A DNA stretch of 64,000 nt, taken from assembly GCA_003117195.1 (NCBI GenBank), contig BDSI01000062.1, positions 413,726 to 477,725 of the forward strand. The letters run 5' to 3'. Below are positions 11,135-24,900 of the stretch, one piece after another; the stretch's first letter is position 1, and each line of letters starts with the position of its first letter. The position numbers were made by a program, and so were the translations under genes. The stretch is from Eudorina sp. 2006-703-Eu-15 (lineage: Eukaryota > Chlorophyta > Chlorophyceae > Chlamydomonadales > Volvocaceae). The notes below the pieces were generated by a model that had not been told where the DNA came from, made no database searches, and was given only the letters and a program-made list of their open reading frames with translations.

Positions 11135-14100
11135 GTGCGTGTTCTTCCTCTGCTGACTGACCCGCCTTGAAGAGTTGTGTGCGTGCGTGTGTCTGGAAGG
11201 AAAAGGCCATGGCGGACTACCACCGCAACGCAACAGGATGTGTTTAAAAGAAAACATGATGTGTGCGTGTGTGTGCTTATAGCCTCGCGGGCTTAATCAG
11301 TGCGTCCTTGTGCGTCCTTTACCTCCTCCTCCTCCTCCACCTCCACCTCCCCACGCGCGCCAGTCGCACCCCCGAAGTGGCATACGTGCCCATCCCTGTC
11401 CGTGGTTTGCTTACAACCCGCCGCCCCCTCCCCGTACATTATTCCGCTGTGCCGCCCCCTTCCCGCCCCCAGCCTCACCTTCCTGGTCCCTTCCTGGCCC
11501 CCCTCCCCCCCCGCAGCAGTTTGAAAATGTCTACCAATTTCCTGTACCCCCCTCCCCCCCCCGCTCCCGCCCGGGTCTCCCTCTTGCCCTCCCAGGCGGG
11601 TGACCTGGTGGTGCTGTCCCAGGAGCCGTCCTTGAGGGCCCTATGGTGTGGCCCGGCCACTGGCGGGGTCAGGGGAGGTGGCCAGCGGGAGCCGCCGGCA
11701 AAGGAGGAGCGGGAGCAGCAGCAGCATCGGGACCCTGGGCATGACCAGCAACAGGAATATGGGGATGATGGACGGCTGCTAGGAGATAACGGGGGGGGTC
11801 AGGATGGGAGGCAGGGGCAGCGGCAGCGGCAGCAGCAGCAGCGGCAGCAGCAGCAGCAGCAGCAGCAGGAGGAGGAGGAGGAGGAGGCCATCACTAATGG
11901 CGAGGGGCCGATGGTAGTGGCGCTGGCAGTCAGCGACCCCGCGGCGGTGCTGAGCTGGCCACCGGGTGCCGTACTGGCGGGAGACAGCAGCTGGGGGTAG
12001 GTCGACAAGCGGGGAAGAAGGAGGGGAAGCCCGATTCGAGGCCCGTGTGCCGTGTGGGGGGATAGCAAATGGTGTTGGGATTGGGTTTCGGAGCGGCGGC
12101 GGGTTCATGTCCGGCAGGGCTCAGAAGGGATGGGCGCCTTTATTAACCGCCTGGGCAACCGATTGGGGGGTAAAAATGAAAAAAAGAAAAGTCGATGGGG
12201 TTGTGCTGCCCCAGCGGGGATGGTGTTGCTCGCGGCAGTTGGGTCGGGGGCTCTCCACCTCCGACTCCATCCAGACCACCTGGCCGGATCTTCTCGTCAC
12301 TCGAAGCCTTCTGGAAGCCCCGTTTCGGAAACCTCCAAAAGACACCTAAACGCCTGCTATTTGGAAACCCGGTTGCTGTGAAACCCGGTTGCTGTGAAAC
12401 CCGGTTGCTGTGAACCCTTGTTGCTGTGAACCCTTGTTGCTGTGAAGCTCTGCGGCGAAGCTCGATTCACAAGGGGCCCCCCCTTCCACGAAATCTGTGC
12501 GTCACACCCGCCCGCGACCGCCTCCTTGTCCCCCTCCGCCGGGGGTCGGCTTCGTTGCCTCCCTTCCCCCCCTCCCTCGTTGCCTCGGTCTTCGCCTCCC
12601 TCTTCGCCTCCCTCTTAACCCTTGTCCTCCGGCTGTCCCGGTCTCGTTACCCCCGCAGCTGCTCGCCGCCCGGCTCCGACCGCCCGGCGGCCCTGTACCT
12701 CCGACTGACGGGCCCGGGCCGCGTGCACCCGCTCACCGACCCGGTGCACCCACGGCGGATGGCCACCTCTGGGGACATGAGGGCGACCGGAGGAGGGGGA
12801 GATGGAGGAGGAGGGGGAGAAGGAGGAGGAGGGGGAGAAGGAGGAGGAGGAGGAGGTGGAAGGCAGGGGCAGGCACCGGGATACAAGGACGAGGCGACCG
12901 CAGCTGCAGCAGCAGAAGCAACAGCAGCACCTGGCGGCGGAGCTGCCGTCGCCGTCACTGCAGCTGGCGACGGCCCGCTGGATGCCCGCGTGGATGCGGA
13001 GGCGCAGGCGGAGGCGGAACGGCCCGTCGTTGACGGCGGTGGGGACGAGGCGGCAGCGGCGGCGGGATCAGAGGGGCAGCAGCCGCTCATCACGTGGGCG
13101 GATGTGTTCAGCTCTCACGTGGCCGCCGCCGCAACCGCCGCAACCGCCGCAACGGTTGTCGTACTATTTCCGGTGGAGCGGGTGAGTGCTGCCCCTCATA
13201 CTTCGGGAGGGCAGGGCGGGTGTTGAGTGGGGGTTGGGTGGGAGTTGGGTGTTAAATTGAAAATAAAACATAAACCCGCAAAACGAACCCGGGCACACCC
13301 AGAAAAACTCAGCATGCTTACGGGGGTTATGTGGGGGCGCCGGGAGGCAGCAGCTGTTGGCAGTGAGGAGGGCTAGCGAAGGTGGGCAGTGAGGGAGGGT
13401 GGGGAGGGTTGAATTAAAAAAAGAAATCAACCCGAAGAACGGAGGGGAGGGCAAGGACTGATAGCGTTCCTAGGGGCAGGGTCGTGGGTGGGCAGGTTGC
13501 TTGACGCCCAAGGTGTCGTACGGATCAGGGAACATTCTGGCTCCGGAACCGACCTCGTCTGGGCTTGGCCTGCAATGGCCTAGAGTCCTTTCGTCCCGCC
13601 CTCCTCCCGCCCTCCTCCCGCCCTCCTCCCGCCCTCCTCCCGCCCTCCTCCCGCCCTCCTCCCGCCCTCCTCCCGCCCTCCTCCCGCCCTCCTCTCGCCC
13701 TCCCGCCATCTCCCGCCCTCCCGCGCTCCCGCCCTCCTGCCGCCGCCCTCCCGCCGCCACCCCCCACCCCAGGTGGGTCTGGAGCACTGCTTCCGCGAGG
13801 CGCGCATCTCCTACCGCCACATCCCTCCCGGCCACCCGGACCACCCGGACCACCGGGCGACGACACACGACGGGCGCGGCGGAGGCACCGGGGCGGGGCC
13901 CGACGCAACTGAGCCGGGGGCAACCCAGGCGGAGGATGTCCGCACCGAGGCGGGTGGTGCTGGGTTTGTGCTGCGGCCGGGCGCCTCCCTTGCTGGATTG
14001 TCCGGTTCGGGGACACAGACCTGGGGCCACGGGCGGCGGCGTTCAGCTGCTGCGGGCGCGGCGGCGGCGGCGGCGTCGACCAACTCCTCGACGACGAACG

Positions 14101-15899
14101 GCACCGCGGTAAGAGCGGGGGCGGCGAGGACGGGTTTGGGTTACAGTTGGGCGATGCCGTTACAGTTAGGCGATTCTGTTACAGTTGGGCAATTCCGTTA
14201 TAATTGGGCAATGCCGTTGGGACCTTGGGACGCGTTTGGACCTCCATCCTCGCCCGCACCCAACCCCCTCCGCCTCCTCCTCCGTCACCCCCCTCCGCCA
14301 CTTGGGTCGCGTATTGACTCCTGTGCCACGCATCGGTTCCCCAATCCATACCCCGTCCGCCTCCGTCACCCCGCTCGGCCCTCAGGCCCGCACCTTCCTG
14401 GCCATCAACTTCGACCCGGATGCCGCCGGCGGCGGCAGAGGCGCGGTTCAGAACGCCAGCCTGCCGCTTGTGGTGGCGGCGGCGGCGGGGTCGGTGGCGG
14501 CGGGCGCCGCCGCCGCCGCCGGCCTGGCCTCCTCGCCCGACGTGTCCGTCAGCTGCCTGGGCTGCTACGCCACCCTGGACGCCGGTGTGGCGCTTGAGCT
14601 GGTGGTGGTGCCCCAGCAGGAGGACCCCTACGTGCGGCTGGACTACATGAGGGTGAGGGGGCGGGAGGGGGTGGCGGGAGGGGGGAGGGGGTTGAATTGA
14701 AAAAACAATAAACCCGGGGGCGGGGGGGGGTATAAGAAGTGGGTAGACATGTTGAGGGTGAGGGCGGGGGCCGGGAGGGGGCAGCCGTCTACCCACCCAC
14801 CCACGCACCTGCCTACCTGCCTACCTACCTACCTACCTACCTACCTAACTACCTACCTACCTACCTACCTACCTACCTACCTACCTACCTACCTACCTAC
14901 CTACCTACCTACCTACCTACCTACCTTCCATGCCCTCTCCACCCCTCCTCCCCCAACCCCACACCATCACCCGTACACACCCCACGCACCCAGGTCTCCG
15001 TGTTCGGTCCGTTGACCATCAGCGCTGACGTGGCGGTCCAAGCGCTCCGCGCCGCCTCCCTCACGTCGGGCTCCCTCACTTTGGCTCCCTGGAGCGCATC
15101 GGGCCCCCCGGGGGAGATCTCCTTCCTGGCGGGCCCTGTGCCTGTGGTGATCGACACCGGGACGGCCATGCAGGTGAAGATGGGGTGGGTGGGGGTGGGT
15201 GGGTTGAATTTGAAAAAAGAAATAATCCCGAAAGTAAAAAGGGGGGATAGGGAGGTGGTGGGCATAGTTATACTGCGCTGCTGCCAGAGCGAATATCCGA
15301 TATTTGGAGACTCGACTGGACCAGGATCTCCAGCGAAGTGACGACGTCCGCCTTGTAGGTGAGGGGGGTGGGTGGGATAGGAAAGCGAGTGGACATTTCA
15401 AAAACTGCGCTGCTGCTGCCAGAGCGACGGTGCAGGTAAAAGGCGGGGGTTTAGGGAAGTGGTGGCGGGCATGGGTGACGGCTGGTGTGGGTGGGTGATT
15501 CAATGATTGGGTGCGGGTGGGTGGGTGGGTAGGGTGGCTTAAACTGAAAAACGAAATAAACCCGAAGAACAAACGGTGGGTGATTGTTGGAGCGACGTGG
15601 GTGGGGTTCTGCCGTTCTCTACACCATCACCTTCATCCCTCTCGCGTCCACACCTCTCGTCGTACCACGTCGTACCACGTCTGCCGTACAGTCTTCGCGC
15701 CCCTTCCCCCTCCCCTCCTTCCCCCTTTCCCTGCCCCTTCCCCCACCCCCTTCCCCTGCCCCTCCCGCAGGTGCGCATCGGCCTGTCTGCGGGTGCTCCA
15801 GGGGCGGTGTACACGGGCATGGCCTATTCGGGCTACGTGGAGGTGGCGGTGGAGTTCCGGCGGCAGTGGCAAGAGTTCCGGATGTGGGTGCGGCGTCCG

Positions 15900-15952
<53 letters not shown>

Positions 15953-18900
15953 GAGCTCGGCCGTTATATGAAAGCATCCACCCTGGCCGTGCACACAGCC
16001 CTGCACCCAAGAGCACAACCTGGGATCAATCACCCCCACCCCCCCGTGCGCGCGTCCCCGCCTCCAGGATGCCGCCACTGGCGTACGGCAGCTTCCAGGC
16101 CCACGCCACGCAGCTGACGGTGCCCGCCGCCGTCGCCCTGACGGTGGACGTCAACCCCACCTTCTCATTCAAGCTCTGGTGCGAGGGAGGGAGGGAGGGG
16201 TTGGGGCCGCCGCGCCTGGACCCCTCCTCATGCGGCCCACCCTCCCATCGCATCGGTTCCCCAATCCTTACCTCCCATCCCCTTGCGGCCAACCCGACGA
16301 TGCCTCCGCACCCTCCACTCACCCACCCACCCGCATAACCCCCCTCCCCCACGCCCCTGATTCTTCACCGGACCTTTGCCCTGGCAGCAGCAGCTCAGTT
16401 TGAATATGTCCACCAATTTCCTAGAACCCCACGGCCCCCCACGCCCCCCACACCACACCCACCCACCTCCCCCCGCCGGCAGGCGCCAGACCCCCGCCCG
16501 GTTCTCCCCCACGCTGCGGATCGGCTTCCAGAGCGGACCCGGGTCACCCTCCTGCTCCGGTCTGGCCTTCCAGCTGTCCCGGCGACTGGACGTCGTGATG
16601 TGGCTGGACGACGAGGTGTGGGTGCCGCTGGACAGCGACCCGGGGACCAACGCGGGCACGGGGGCGGGGGAGGGCGGGGGCCAGCAGGTGGTGATGACGC
16701 TGGGGGCGCCGTACCTGCCCTGGGCGGCATCCGCCAACATGATTCCGCTGGTGAGACTTCGGGGGGGGGGAATATGGGGTTGAGGGTGTGGGGGGTTGAG
16801 GGTGTGGGGGGTTGAGGGTGTGGGGGGTTGAGGGTGTGGGGGGAGGAGGGTGTGGGGGAGGAGGGTGTGGGGGGAGGAGGGTGTGGGTGTGGGAGGGTGT
16901 GTGGGGAGGAGGGTGTGTGGGGAGGAGGATGTGTGGGGAGGAGGGTGTGTGGGGAGGAGGATGTGTGGGGAGGAGGGTGTGTGGGGAGGAGGGTGTGTGG
17001 GGAGGAGGGTGTGTGGGGAGGAGGGTGTGTGTGTGGGAGGGTGTGTGGGAGGGTGTGTGTGTGTGTGTGAATCGTTACATATCTGCCGGGCCGACGCTGG
17101 CCGGGGGTGTGTGTGCGCCGTACGTGTCGTGTCGGGACACAACGAGCGGGGAGGTGGGGATGAAGCGAAACGAGGCCCCGAACGAACGAAGGCAGGCAAC
17201 GAATCCTGTACCCTCTCCCTGCCCCCTCCCCTCAGGCCTACCCCAACTGCCCCACCTGCAGCGGCTGCATGGCGGACACCCGGGCCACCTCCACCAGTGC
17301 CCGATGGTCGCTGGGCCCCTGGGGGAACTGCAGCGCGGCGTGCGGCGGAGGCCGCCGTACACGCACCGTGGTCTGCCTCCGCCGCAGCGGTGGCGGCGCC
17401 GAAACCACCGCGCCTGACAGCTTGTGCCTGGGCGGCCGGCTGGGCGGCGGCAACATCGTCATCGCTCCGAAACCCGCCGTCAGCCAGGCCTGCAACTCGG
17501 CGCCGTGCAACGCGACGACGGCGGCGGCATGTCCGGATAGTTGTACGGCAGATCTCTTGGGCAACGAGCAGTGCGATCGGGAGTGCATGACGGCAGAGTG
17601 AGTCTAGAGGGAGGAGGGAAGGCCTAGGGAGATGTACGGGCGGCCTAGGGAGATGTACGGGCGGCCTAGGGACAGGGAGGGGCGGCATAGGGAAGGGTAA
17701 GGGGCCCCCTCCGCCGCCATCCGTGCCATCTAGGGTTTGTCCCGCCGCGCCCGCCCAAACCCATCCCTCTCCCGACCTCCTCACCCCCAGGCTCCCCACA
17801 TGCGCTACTGCCCCCCCTCCCACCCTCACCTCACCCTCCCCACCCTCACCTCACCCTTACCCCGCCCCTAGATGCGGGTACGACAACGGCTACTGCGCGG
17901 CCCAGCTGCGCATCACGACCTCTTGCCAGTTCCTCACCTCCTGCGCCGACTGTCTCAACCAGAAATCAGCGTGCGGCTGGTGTGCTACTGCCGCCGGGGA
18001 TAGCACCGGCGGCAGTAGCACCGGCGGCATTTGCATGCCGGGCACCGCCGCGGGACCCGCCGCGGGTTACAGCTGCCCTGGAGCCAACACCACTACGGGC
18101 GGCGGCGGCAGTAGCAGTGGCAGTGGCGGCGGCAGTAGCGGCGGCGGTTGGTGGGTGACGCAGTGTGCGGCTCCGGAGCCGCGGCTGACGGTGCTGCGGC
18201 CCGCGGCGGGGGAGGCGCTCGCGGCGGGTCGTACGGCGATGGTGACGTGGACCGGCGGCGCCGGCGCCGGCGCCGGCGCGGTGCAGCTGTACCTGCGGTT
18301 CGGCGCGGAGGGGCCGTTGGCGGCGGGGCTGGGGCTGGGGCTGAGCCCGGGTAAGGAGGAGGAGCGAGCGGCGAGGGGCGAGGGGCGAGTCGGGTTTGTG
18401 GGGGGGGAGGATGGCTATGTTGTCTGGCCATGCCACCCTGGAGTCGACCTGACCTCCACGGCCCCAGGGGCCCCGCCCTTGCCTGCTCTTTACCAGGGCT
18501 CAGTCCATTCGACTGACTGGACTGGATGCCTGATGCGACACTGCCCAGCCAGCCAGCCCTGCCCCGGCCTTGTGCTCCGTGCCGGCCTTGTGCTCCGTGC
18601 CGAGGCCTTGTGCTCCGTGCCGAGGCCTTCTGCTCTGTGCCGCGGCCTTCTCCGTTTACTTGGCATGTCGGCACCTGCGCGCGCTTGCGCCCCCCCACAT
18701 ACAGTTAGTTGCATGCCCCCACATGCAGTTGCATGGGGCGTCCCCTCCGTCCCTGGATTGCTCCCCCCCCGCCCATGCACCCGCCCCGTCGCAACCTGTG
18801 TTGGTTACGTGTCGCCGCCCACCCCGCCCCCCCTTGCGTCACTGACCCCTGGGTCGGCCCCGCCCCCCCATGGGTCCCATGGGTCCCTTGCATCGCCTGC

Positions 18901-21900
18901 CGCAGATCCGGTCCCCAACGCGGGCGTCTTCAACTGGAGCCTGCCGGCGGGACTGACCCCTGGGTCGGACTACCGCTTGGTCGTACACAGCGCCACCGAC
19001 AAGACCAACTTCGCCGCCAGCCAGGCGTTTGTCATCGCGGCGTCGGCGGGGATGTACACGTGGCGCGCCGACCCGTGGGTCCGTTGCTCCGCGGTGTGCG
19101 GCGGCGGCACCCGCACTCGCCGCGTCGTGTGCGTCGACGCGAGCGGCGCCGCCAACGCCACCGCCGCCGTGGTTTCGGATTCGTACTGCAACGCCGCGAC
19201 CATGCCGCCGCGCTCCGAAACCTGCAACGCCTGGGCCTGCCAGCTCACCTGCCCGGCGGCGACGTCGTCGTCGACCTGTCTGCGCAACGCCACTGCGTGT
19301 AATGCATGCAGCTGCCTGCGCCGACCCACGGGTCTGGGCTACGTGTGCGGGTTCGTCTCCTCGGCGAACGGCGAGGTGCTGAGCTGCGATGACGCGCCGG
19401 AGAGCAGCGGGGGTTATCAAGCCTGCTGCAGGAAGAACGGGTACGTGCGGGGCTGGCGTGCGGCTGGGCGGCCGGACGGGCGATCGCGTGTACCTATGTT
19501 GGGTAGAGATGGTCGGTCGGTTTGAAGGCTTGACGGGCGGGCGGGCGGGCGGGCGGGTGCATTCCGACGAAGGTGCACCGGTTAAGAGCGGTTGGCGGTT
19601 GATGGTTGTGCCGGTCGGTTAGAAGTTAGATGTTCCCGCTGTGGACCAAGTGGACGACCCACCCGGCCGGGGCTCCCTCCAACGCCTTGCCCCGTTGCTT
19701 CTTTCCTTGCCGCGCCGTCTCCATTTACCTTCGGAGCTTCGGTTCACCCCCTGTCCTATTAACCATGGACCCGCACCGTCGCTTCAAAGTCCATGTTACC
19801 TCTCCTTCCCTTCCATGTCACGCATACCACCGCCACCACCACCGCCACCGCCACCACCACCGCCACCACCACCACCACCGCCACCACCACCGCCACCACC
19901 ACCGCCACCACCACCACCACCACCGGGCGTCCATACGCCCCTATCCGCCCCCCGCCCGCCCGCCCATCTGCCGGCCCGCCTCCCCCCCTTCCCGCCCCCT
20001 GTCATCTCGCCCCGTCGTCCCTCTCCCCCTTGCTCGACTCGCCTCGCAGCTACGTGTGTGACGACGGCTGTACGGATAAGGCCCAGTGGGTGGAGGTGGA
20101 GGGCGCTCGAGGCGTCTGCAGCCAGAGCTGCGGCGGCGGGGTGCAGACCCGGACCTTCGCTTGCACGGGCTACTACGGCCCCGGATGCGGTACGGCAGGG
20201 GGTTTGGGGTTTGGGGGATAGGGCAGGTGGGGGTATTGGGTTGGAAGTTTGGGGTTTGGGGGATGGGGCGGGGGGTGACGTTTCGCGGCTTCGCTGGTTA
20301 TGTTGACATAGGGGGTGCTAGGGGGTAAGGGGGGAGGGGGGGAAAGGGGTGTGGGGTGCGAAGCGAGGGCAAGCGCCGAACATGATAAAAATGTTATCTC
20401 GGGCGAGGCGGATCAGCGGGGAGGTCGTGGCCTTGGAAGACAGGCGCGGACGGCTTCAGGGGGGGGCCTACTGTGCTACCTCCTCATCTAGGGCCCAGGG
20501 CGCCCTCTTGCGGCCTTCAAGGTGTAATAATAATTTATTTTTAATAACATTGGTTCATTCAAATAATTGGGTTATTTAAATTATAATTGGTTTTTTGTAT
20601 AAATATAATTGGGTTTTTTAATGTAATAATATTCGGGTTGATTCTATCATTTTGAGTGTGAGATGGGACCGTTTCGACGTGGGAGAAGTCCTGCTCCTCC
20701 CTCGCGCAAAGAGCTCCAATGCGGCCCCCCCCCTTCGGCCCCTCGAGTCCGTCCCACGCGTGCCGGCCCTCCCACTCAGTCTCCATCAGATATTTGCTCT
20801 GGGAGCAGCGCAGAATGAATTTTCTCCATCAGATATTTGCTCTGGGAGCAGCGCAGAATGAATATTCTCCATCAGATATTTGCTCTGGGAGCAGCGCAGA
20901 ATGAAGTTGTCTACCAATTCCCTATATGCGGCGCCCCCACCCCCACCCCTCCATCCTCACAGGCGGTACGGCAGAGCAGTGCGCCAGGGCCGTCTCGTGC
21001 CCCGCCGTCAAGTGCGGCGGGCCCGACCCGGGGCTGCTGCTGTACGACTGCAACCTGCAGCCGTGTCCGTCGAACAGCTGGGTCGCCAGCGAGTGGGGCC
21101 CCTGCGACCAGGCCTGCGACGGAGGTGATGAGGGCGCGAGGGGGTTGGGGTTCTCCGAGGCGGCTGGCTGGCGGTCGGTCGGTCGGGGGTGACGGGGTGG
21201 GTTAAATTGAAAAAAATAAATAAACCCGCAGACGGGGTGGGTGACAGGCGGCGGCAAAGGGTGGTGCTGATGCGCCCTGGCTGAGGAGGTGCCGAGGTGC
21301 CGGTTGAATGGGGTCGATGGTGTCAATGCTCGCTAAGGAGGTAAGGTGGTGATGCAATGGTGTCGCGTTAGAGCGAGCAGACCTGCACCACCCGTACCTC
21401 CTCAGTCCCGACCCTCAAGCCATCATGACCGCCTCCCCCTGCACTACCCGTACCTCCTGCCCCTCACTCCATGCCCCATATCCCCCGGGGCTGTCTGCAT
21501 CGTTGCCTTTGGCCGTCCTGTCCTGATACTGACAGTGTACCCCTAACCCGAATGGACCTCTGTGATACCCTAGGCCTACTACCCCGCTCCTACCTTCTGA
21601 ACCCCCACCCCGGCAGGACTGCCCACCCCCCTCATGACCTCCTCCCCCCTCATGACCCCCGGCCCCGGTAACCCCCTCAGGCAATCAGAACCGCACCGTC
21701 ACATGCTCCTCCAGCAGCAGAACCAACATCACCACCACCTCCACCTCCACCTCCTCCTGGCCCACGCTCCCGGACAGCTTCTGCGCCGGACAGCAGCCCC
21801 GGCCCGCCTCCCAGCGGCGCTGCAACACCGTCCCCTGCGCCGCACAGCCTATACGGCTCCTCTCCCCCCAGGCGGGTGCCGTACTTCTGGCGGGCGCCGA

Positions 21901-24900
21901 CGCGCCCGCTACCATCACGTGGTCGGGCGGGCCGCGGGACGGGCTCGTGACGGTGACGGCGGCGCTGGTGGGCGTGGGGGCGGCGGCGCAGCTGCCGCCG
22001 ACGGCTGCCGTACCCAGCGTCACGTCGCTGACGTGGCTGGCCCCGGGCAGCCTTGGGCTCCCGGTCAATACGTCCAATACGGGTCAGGCGATCTGGCAGG
22101 TCCCAGCGGATGTGGCGTCTGGATGGTACATGCTGCGGGCGGTGGTGACGGACGGCAGTAGCAACAGCAGTAGCAGCGGCAGTAGCGTGACGTACACGCG
22201 GGGCCCCATTGGGATCCGTGGCATGGTGTCGTACGTGGGGATGTTCCTGCCCTGGTCGGCGAAGGACGACTTGATGTCTACGCTGGTGGTGGGTGCGGGG
22301 TGGGTGGGGGGTGGGCGGGGGGAGTGTGTCAAAGGCGTGGGTACGAGGGGTATAGGAAATTGTACGAGGGGTGGGTGGGTGGGGGGGGATGGGTGGGGCG
22401 GGTGGTGGGTGCAGGGATGGGGCGGGTTGGGTGGGCTGAGAGCTTGGGGGTGTGGTGGGTGGTTCAAGGCATGGGTGGGGCGAGGGAAATTCATGCGTGT
22501 GTTTGTGTGTTTTTGTGCGGTTGTCCACCTAATTATCTCCCCAACATCCTTCCCCTGAAGAACCTACACAGATCTAAATACCCAACCTACCCACCCACCC
22601 ACCCACCCACCCACCCACCCAACAATCCGCCTAACCCGCCTGCTCCCTCGCCACCCACCCACACCCCACCCACCCGGGTTCGTTCTTCCGGTTTATTTAT
22701 TTCCTCAATTTAACCCCACCCACCCACATCCTCCCCCCACCCCCACCGGCCCCCCGCGGCCCCCAGCTCACCCTGCGCGGTACCGCCGGCACGGCCTCCA
22801 CCCCGGCCGTCCTGGACCTCACGGCAGCCACCCGCCAGGACGCGGCCCGCGGGGCCCGGTCGGTGTCCTTCAGCTGCCTGGACGTGGGGGCCCCCCTGGA
22901 GCTGTCGCTGTCGCTGGTGGCGCCGGCCGGGTCGGGCGGTATGGCGCCGGTGCTGCGGCCCTTCTCGCTGGTGCTGCTGAACTCCTCCTGGGGCCGCGCG
23001 GAGGTCCGTGAGGGGGGTTTAGGGGGAGTTCGTGAGGGAGAGGGAGTCCGTGAGGTTTTTGATGGAGGTGGAGAGGGAGATGGGGGAGGGGGACGAAAGG
23101 GGCCGATCCCTGCAGGAGGGTATGCCGTGTCGCTGTCTTTCTCTTGATTGACATACGGCCCGGCTGCAGGGAGGGGGCAACGGTCGAGGAACGCCGTGCG
23201 ACCTGCGGATCTGGGCGTGGTTGATCCCTTTTGTTTCATGTCCCCTTGCCTCTCCCCTCTCACTCTCTGCTCTGTCTCCGTTCTCTATGTAGATATAGCC
23301 TCTACCCTCTCTATACCTCTCTCTCTCTATAGCCTGTACCCCTCTCTCTCTCTCTGTAGCCTATACCCTTCTCTCTCCCACTCCCTCGCGCCCCAAAACC
23401 CGCCCCGAAACCCGCAGGCCGGTTTCCCTTGGGGCGTCTCCGTGCCGGCGACGTCAACCGTGTGCGGCGCCTACAACGGCCGCTGCGACGCCTGTGCCGT
23501 ACAGCCCGGCTGCGGCTACTGCCGCGCCAGCGGCGAGTGCATGGCGCTCGGCGGCGCCGCCGCCGGCGGCGGACCTGCCGTACGCTCCTGCCCCGCCGCC
23601 GCCTGGGCGCCCGACATCTCGTCCTGCGCCGCCGCCGGCTTCGAGCGCTGCGCGGGGCTGCAGTCCTGCCGTACATGCATGCAGGTGGTTGATTGCGGTT
23701 GGTGCGCGGAGACGTGCACGTGCAGTGCCGTGGATCCGGCGAGTCGGGCGTTGACGACGGGCGGCGGCGGCGGCGGCGGCGGCGGCCGCTGCAGCGCCGC
23801 GCGGTGGTTACCCTTCCTGGAGCCCGGCCAGACCTGCGAGTCGGCGCCGCAGACCGCCGGCTCGTCGTGCGCCAGCGACGCCTTCCCGCTCGGCGCCAGC
23901 GCGAGACTTGTGGCGCTGCCGCCGCCGGCGGCGGCGCGCGCCGCCGGCCAGCCGAACGCCGGCGGCGGCGCCGCCGTACTCCCGAACGGCAGCGCGGTTG
24001 CCGTACAGCTATCGAGCTCGGCGCTCATCTCCGACTGCGTCGTGCGGGGCTGCCTGTCGACGCCCAGGGGTACTTGTACGGCGATTGGTACGACAGCGTA
24101 CTGCAGCTGCCGCGAGGGGTGGACGGGGGATTCGTGTGAGGTGCCTCCGGGGCCCTGCTGGGGCGACCAACTGTGTATCGCCGACGGACTATGCGTGGAG
24201 GTGAACTCCTCCTCTTCCTCCTCCTCCTCCTCTGGGGTAGCTTCGCCGTCGTCCTCCTCCTCCTCCTCGTCAGGTGCTACAGCCAACAGCAGCGACTCTA
24301 GCGTCGTCGTGGCGGCATGCGCCTGTCGGCCGGGCTACAGCTTCCGGGGGCCGTACGGCTGCGCCGCTGACGCCGCCGTGTCGACGCCGATGGTGGGTCC
24401 ATCCATCCGGGGTTAGGGCCCCTTGTATGTAAGCGAGGCGGAGGTTAGCGGGGGCGGGTTAGTGGCCTTCGGAATCGGGGCATCGCGCCGTTTCGTTTCC
24501 GCGGCGCTGGCCCAGGGGTGCAGGGTCCTCCCGCAGCTCCAGTCCCAGCTCGCGGGCCGATGGTGGGTCCATCCGGGGCTCCATACCTTCAGAGAGGCGG
24601 GATTAAGGGCCGATGGTGGGTCCGTGGCGACACATTTATTCACCGCAGACCCGCAAGCCCGCAATACACATTTCGCGCTCTGCTGACACCCTGTCGGTTG
24701 TCGGTTGTCGGTTGGGCCCCACGTCCCGCCCCGCCCGCGCCTCCTTGTTTCTCCGCAGCCGCCCGCGCCTCCGCCGGCGCCCCCTCTGGTCTGCGGACTG
24801 GACGGCTCGGGCTGCAACGGCCGGGGTGCCTGCGGTACGTACGGTGTGTGCGGCGGCCCAAGCTTGCGCCCCGTTGGCGAGGCCACCGAGTTTGGTTGAA

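Larger units (their letters stand above)
11596..16750 (+). other. Exons 2-9: N-terminal ectodomain of unrecognised fold
   Basis: These exons code for a Gln/Glu/Gly-rich low-complexity part (exons 2-4) and then beta-rich segments such as ARTFLAINFDPDAA, VSVFGPLTISADVAVQALRA, VEVAVEFRRQWQEF and LDVVMWLDDEVWVPLDSD. The alternation of short hydrophobic strands suggests a secreted beta-sandwich-like domain. I do not recognise a named family. SVSCLGCYATLD carries a Cys pair. Confidence 0.5.
17236..20189 (+). other. Exons 10-13: TSP1 - LNR - PSI - KNH-like - TSP1 - TSP1 block
   Basis: TSP1-1 reads WSLGPWGNCSAACGGGRRT in exon 10. A Notch/LNR module (CPDSC...LGNEQCDRECM... CGYDNGYC) is split across exons 10/11, as the GA|A codon join shows. 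A PSI motif (CQFLTSCADCL...CGWC) follows in exon 11. A Kre9/KNH-like domain begins MVTWTGGAGAGAGAVQLYL and resumes in exon 12 (VFNWSLPAGLTPGSDYRLVV). TSP1-2 is WRADPWVRCSAVCGGGTRTR. Exon 13 codes for TSP1-3 (VCSQSCGGGVQTRTFAC). Such modules are extracellular and disulphide-bonded. Confidence 0.75.

Noticed and set aside
13470..14030. Arg/Gly-rich minus frames opposite exon 4
   Set aside because: They mirror the CCCGCCCTCCT repeat and the coding exon on the plus strand.
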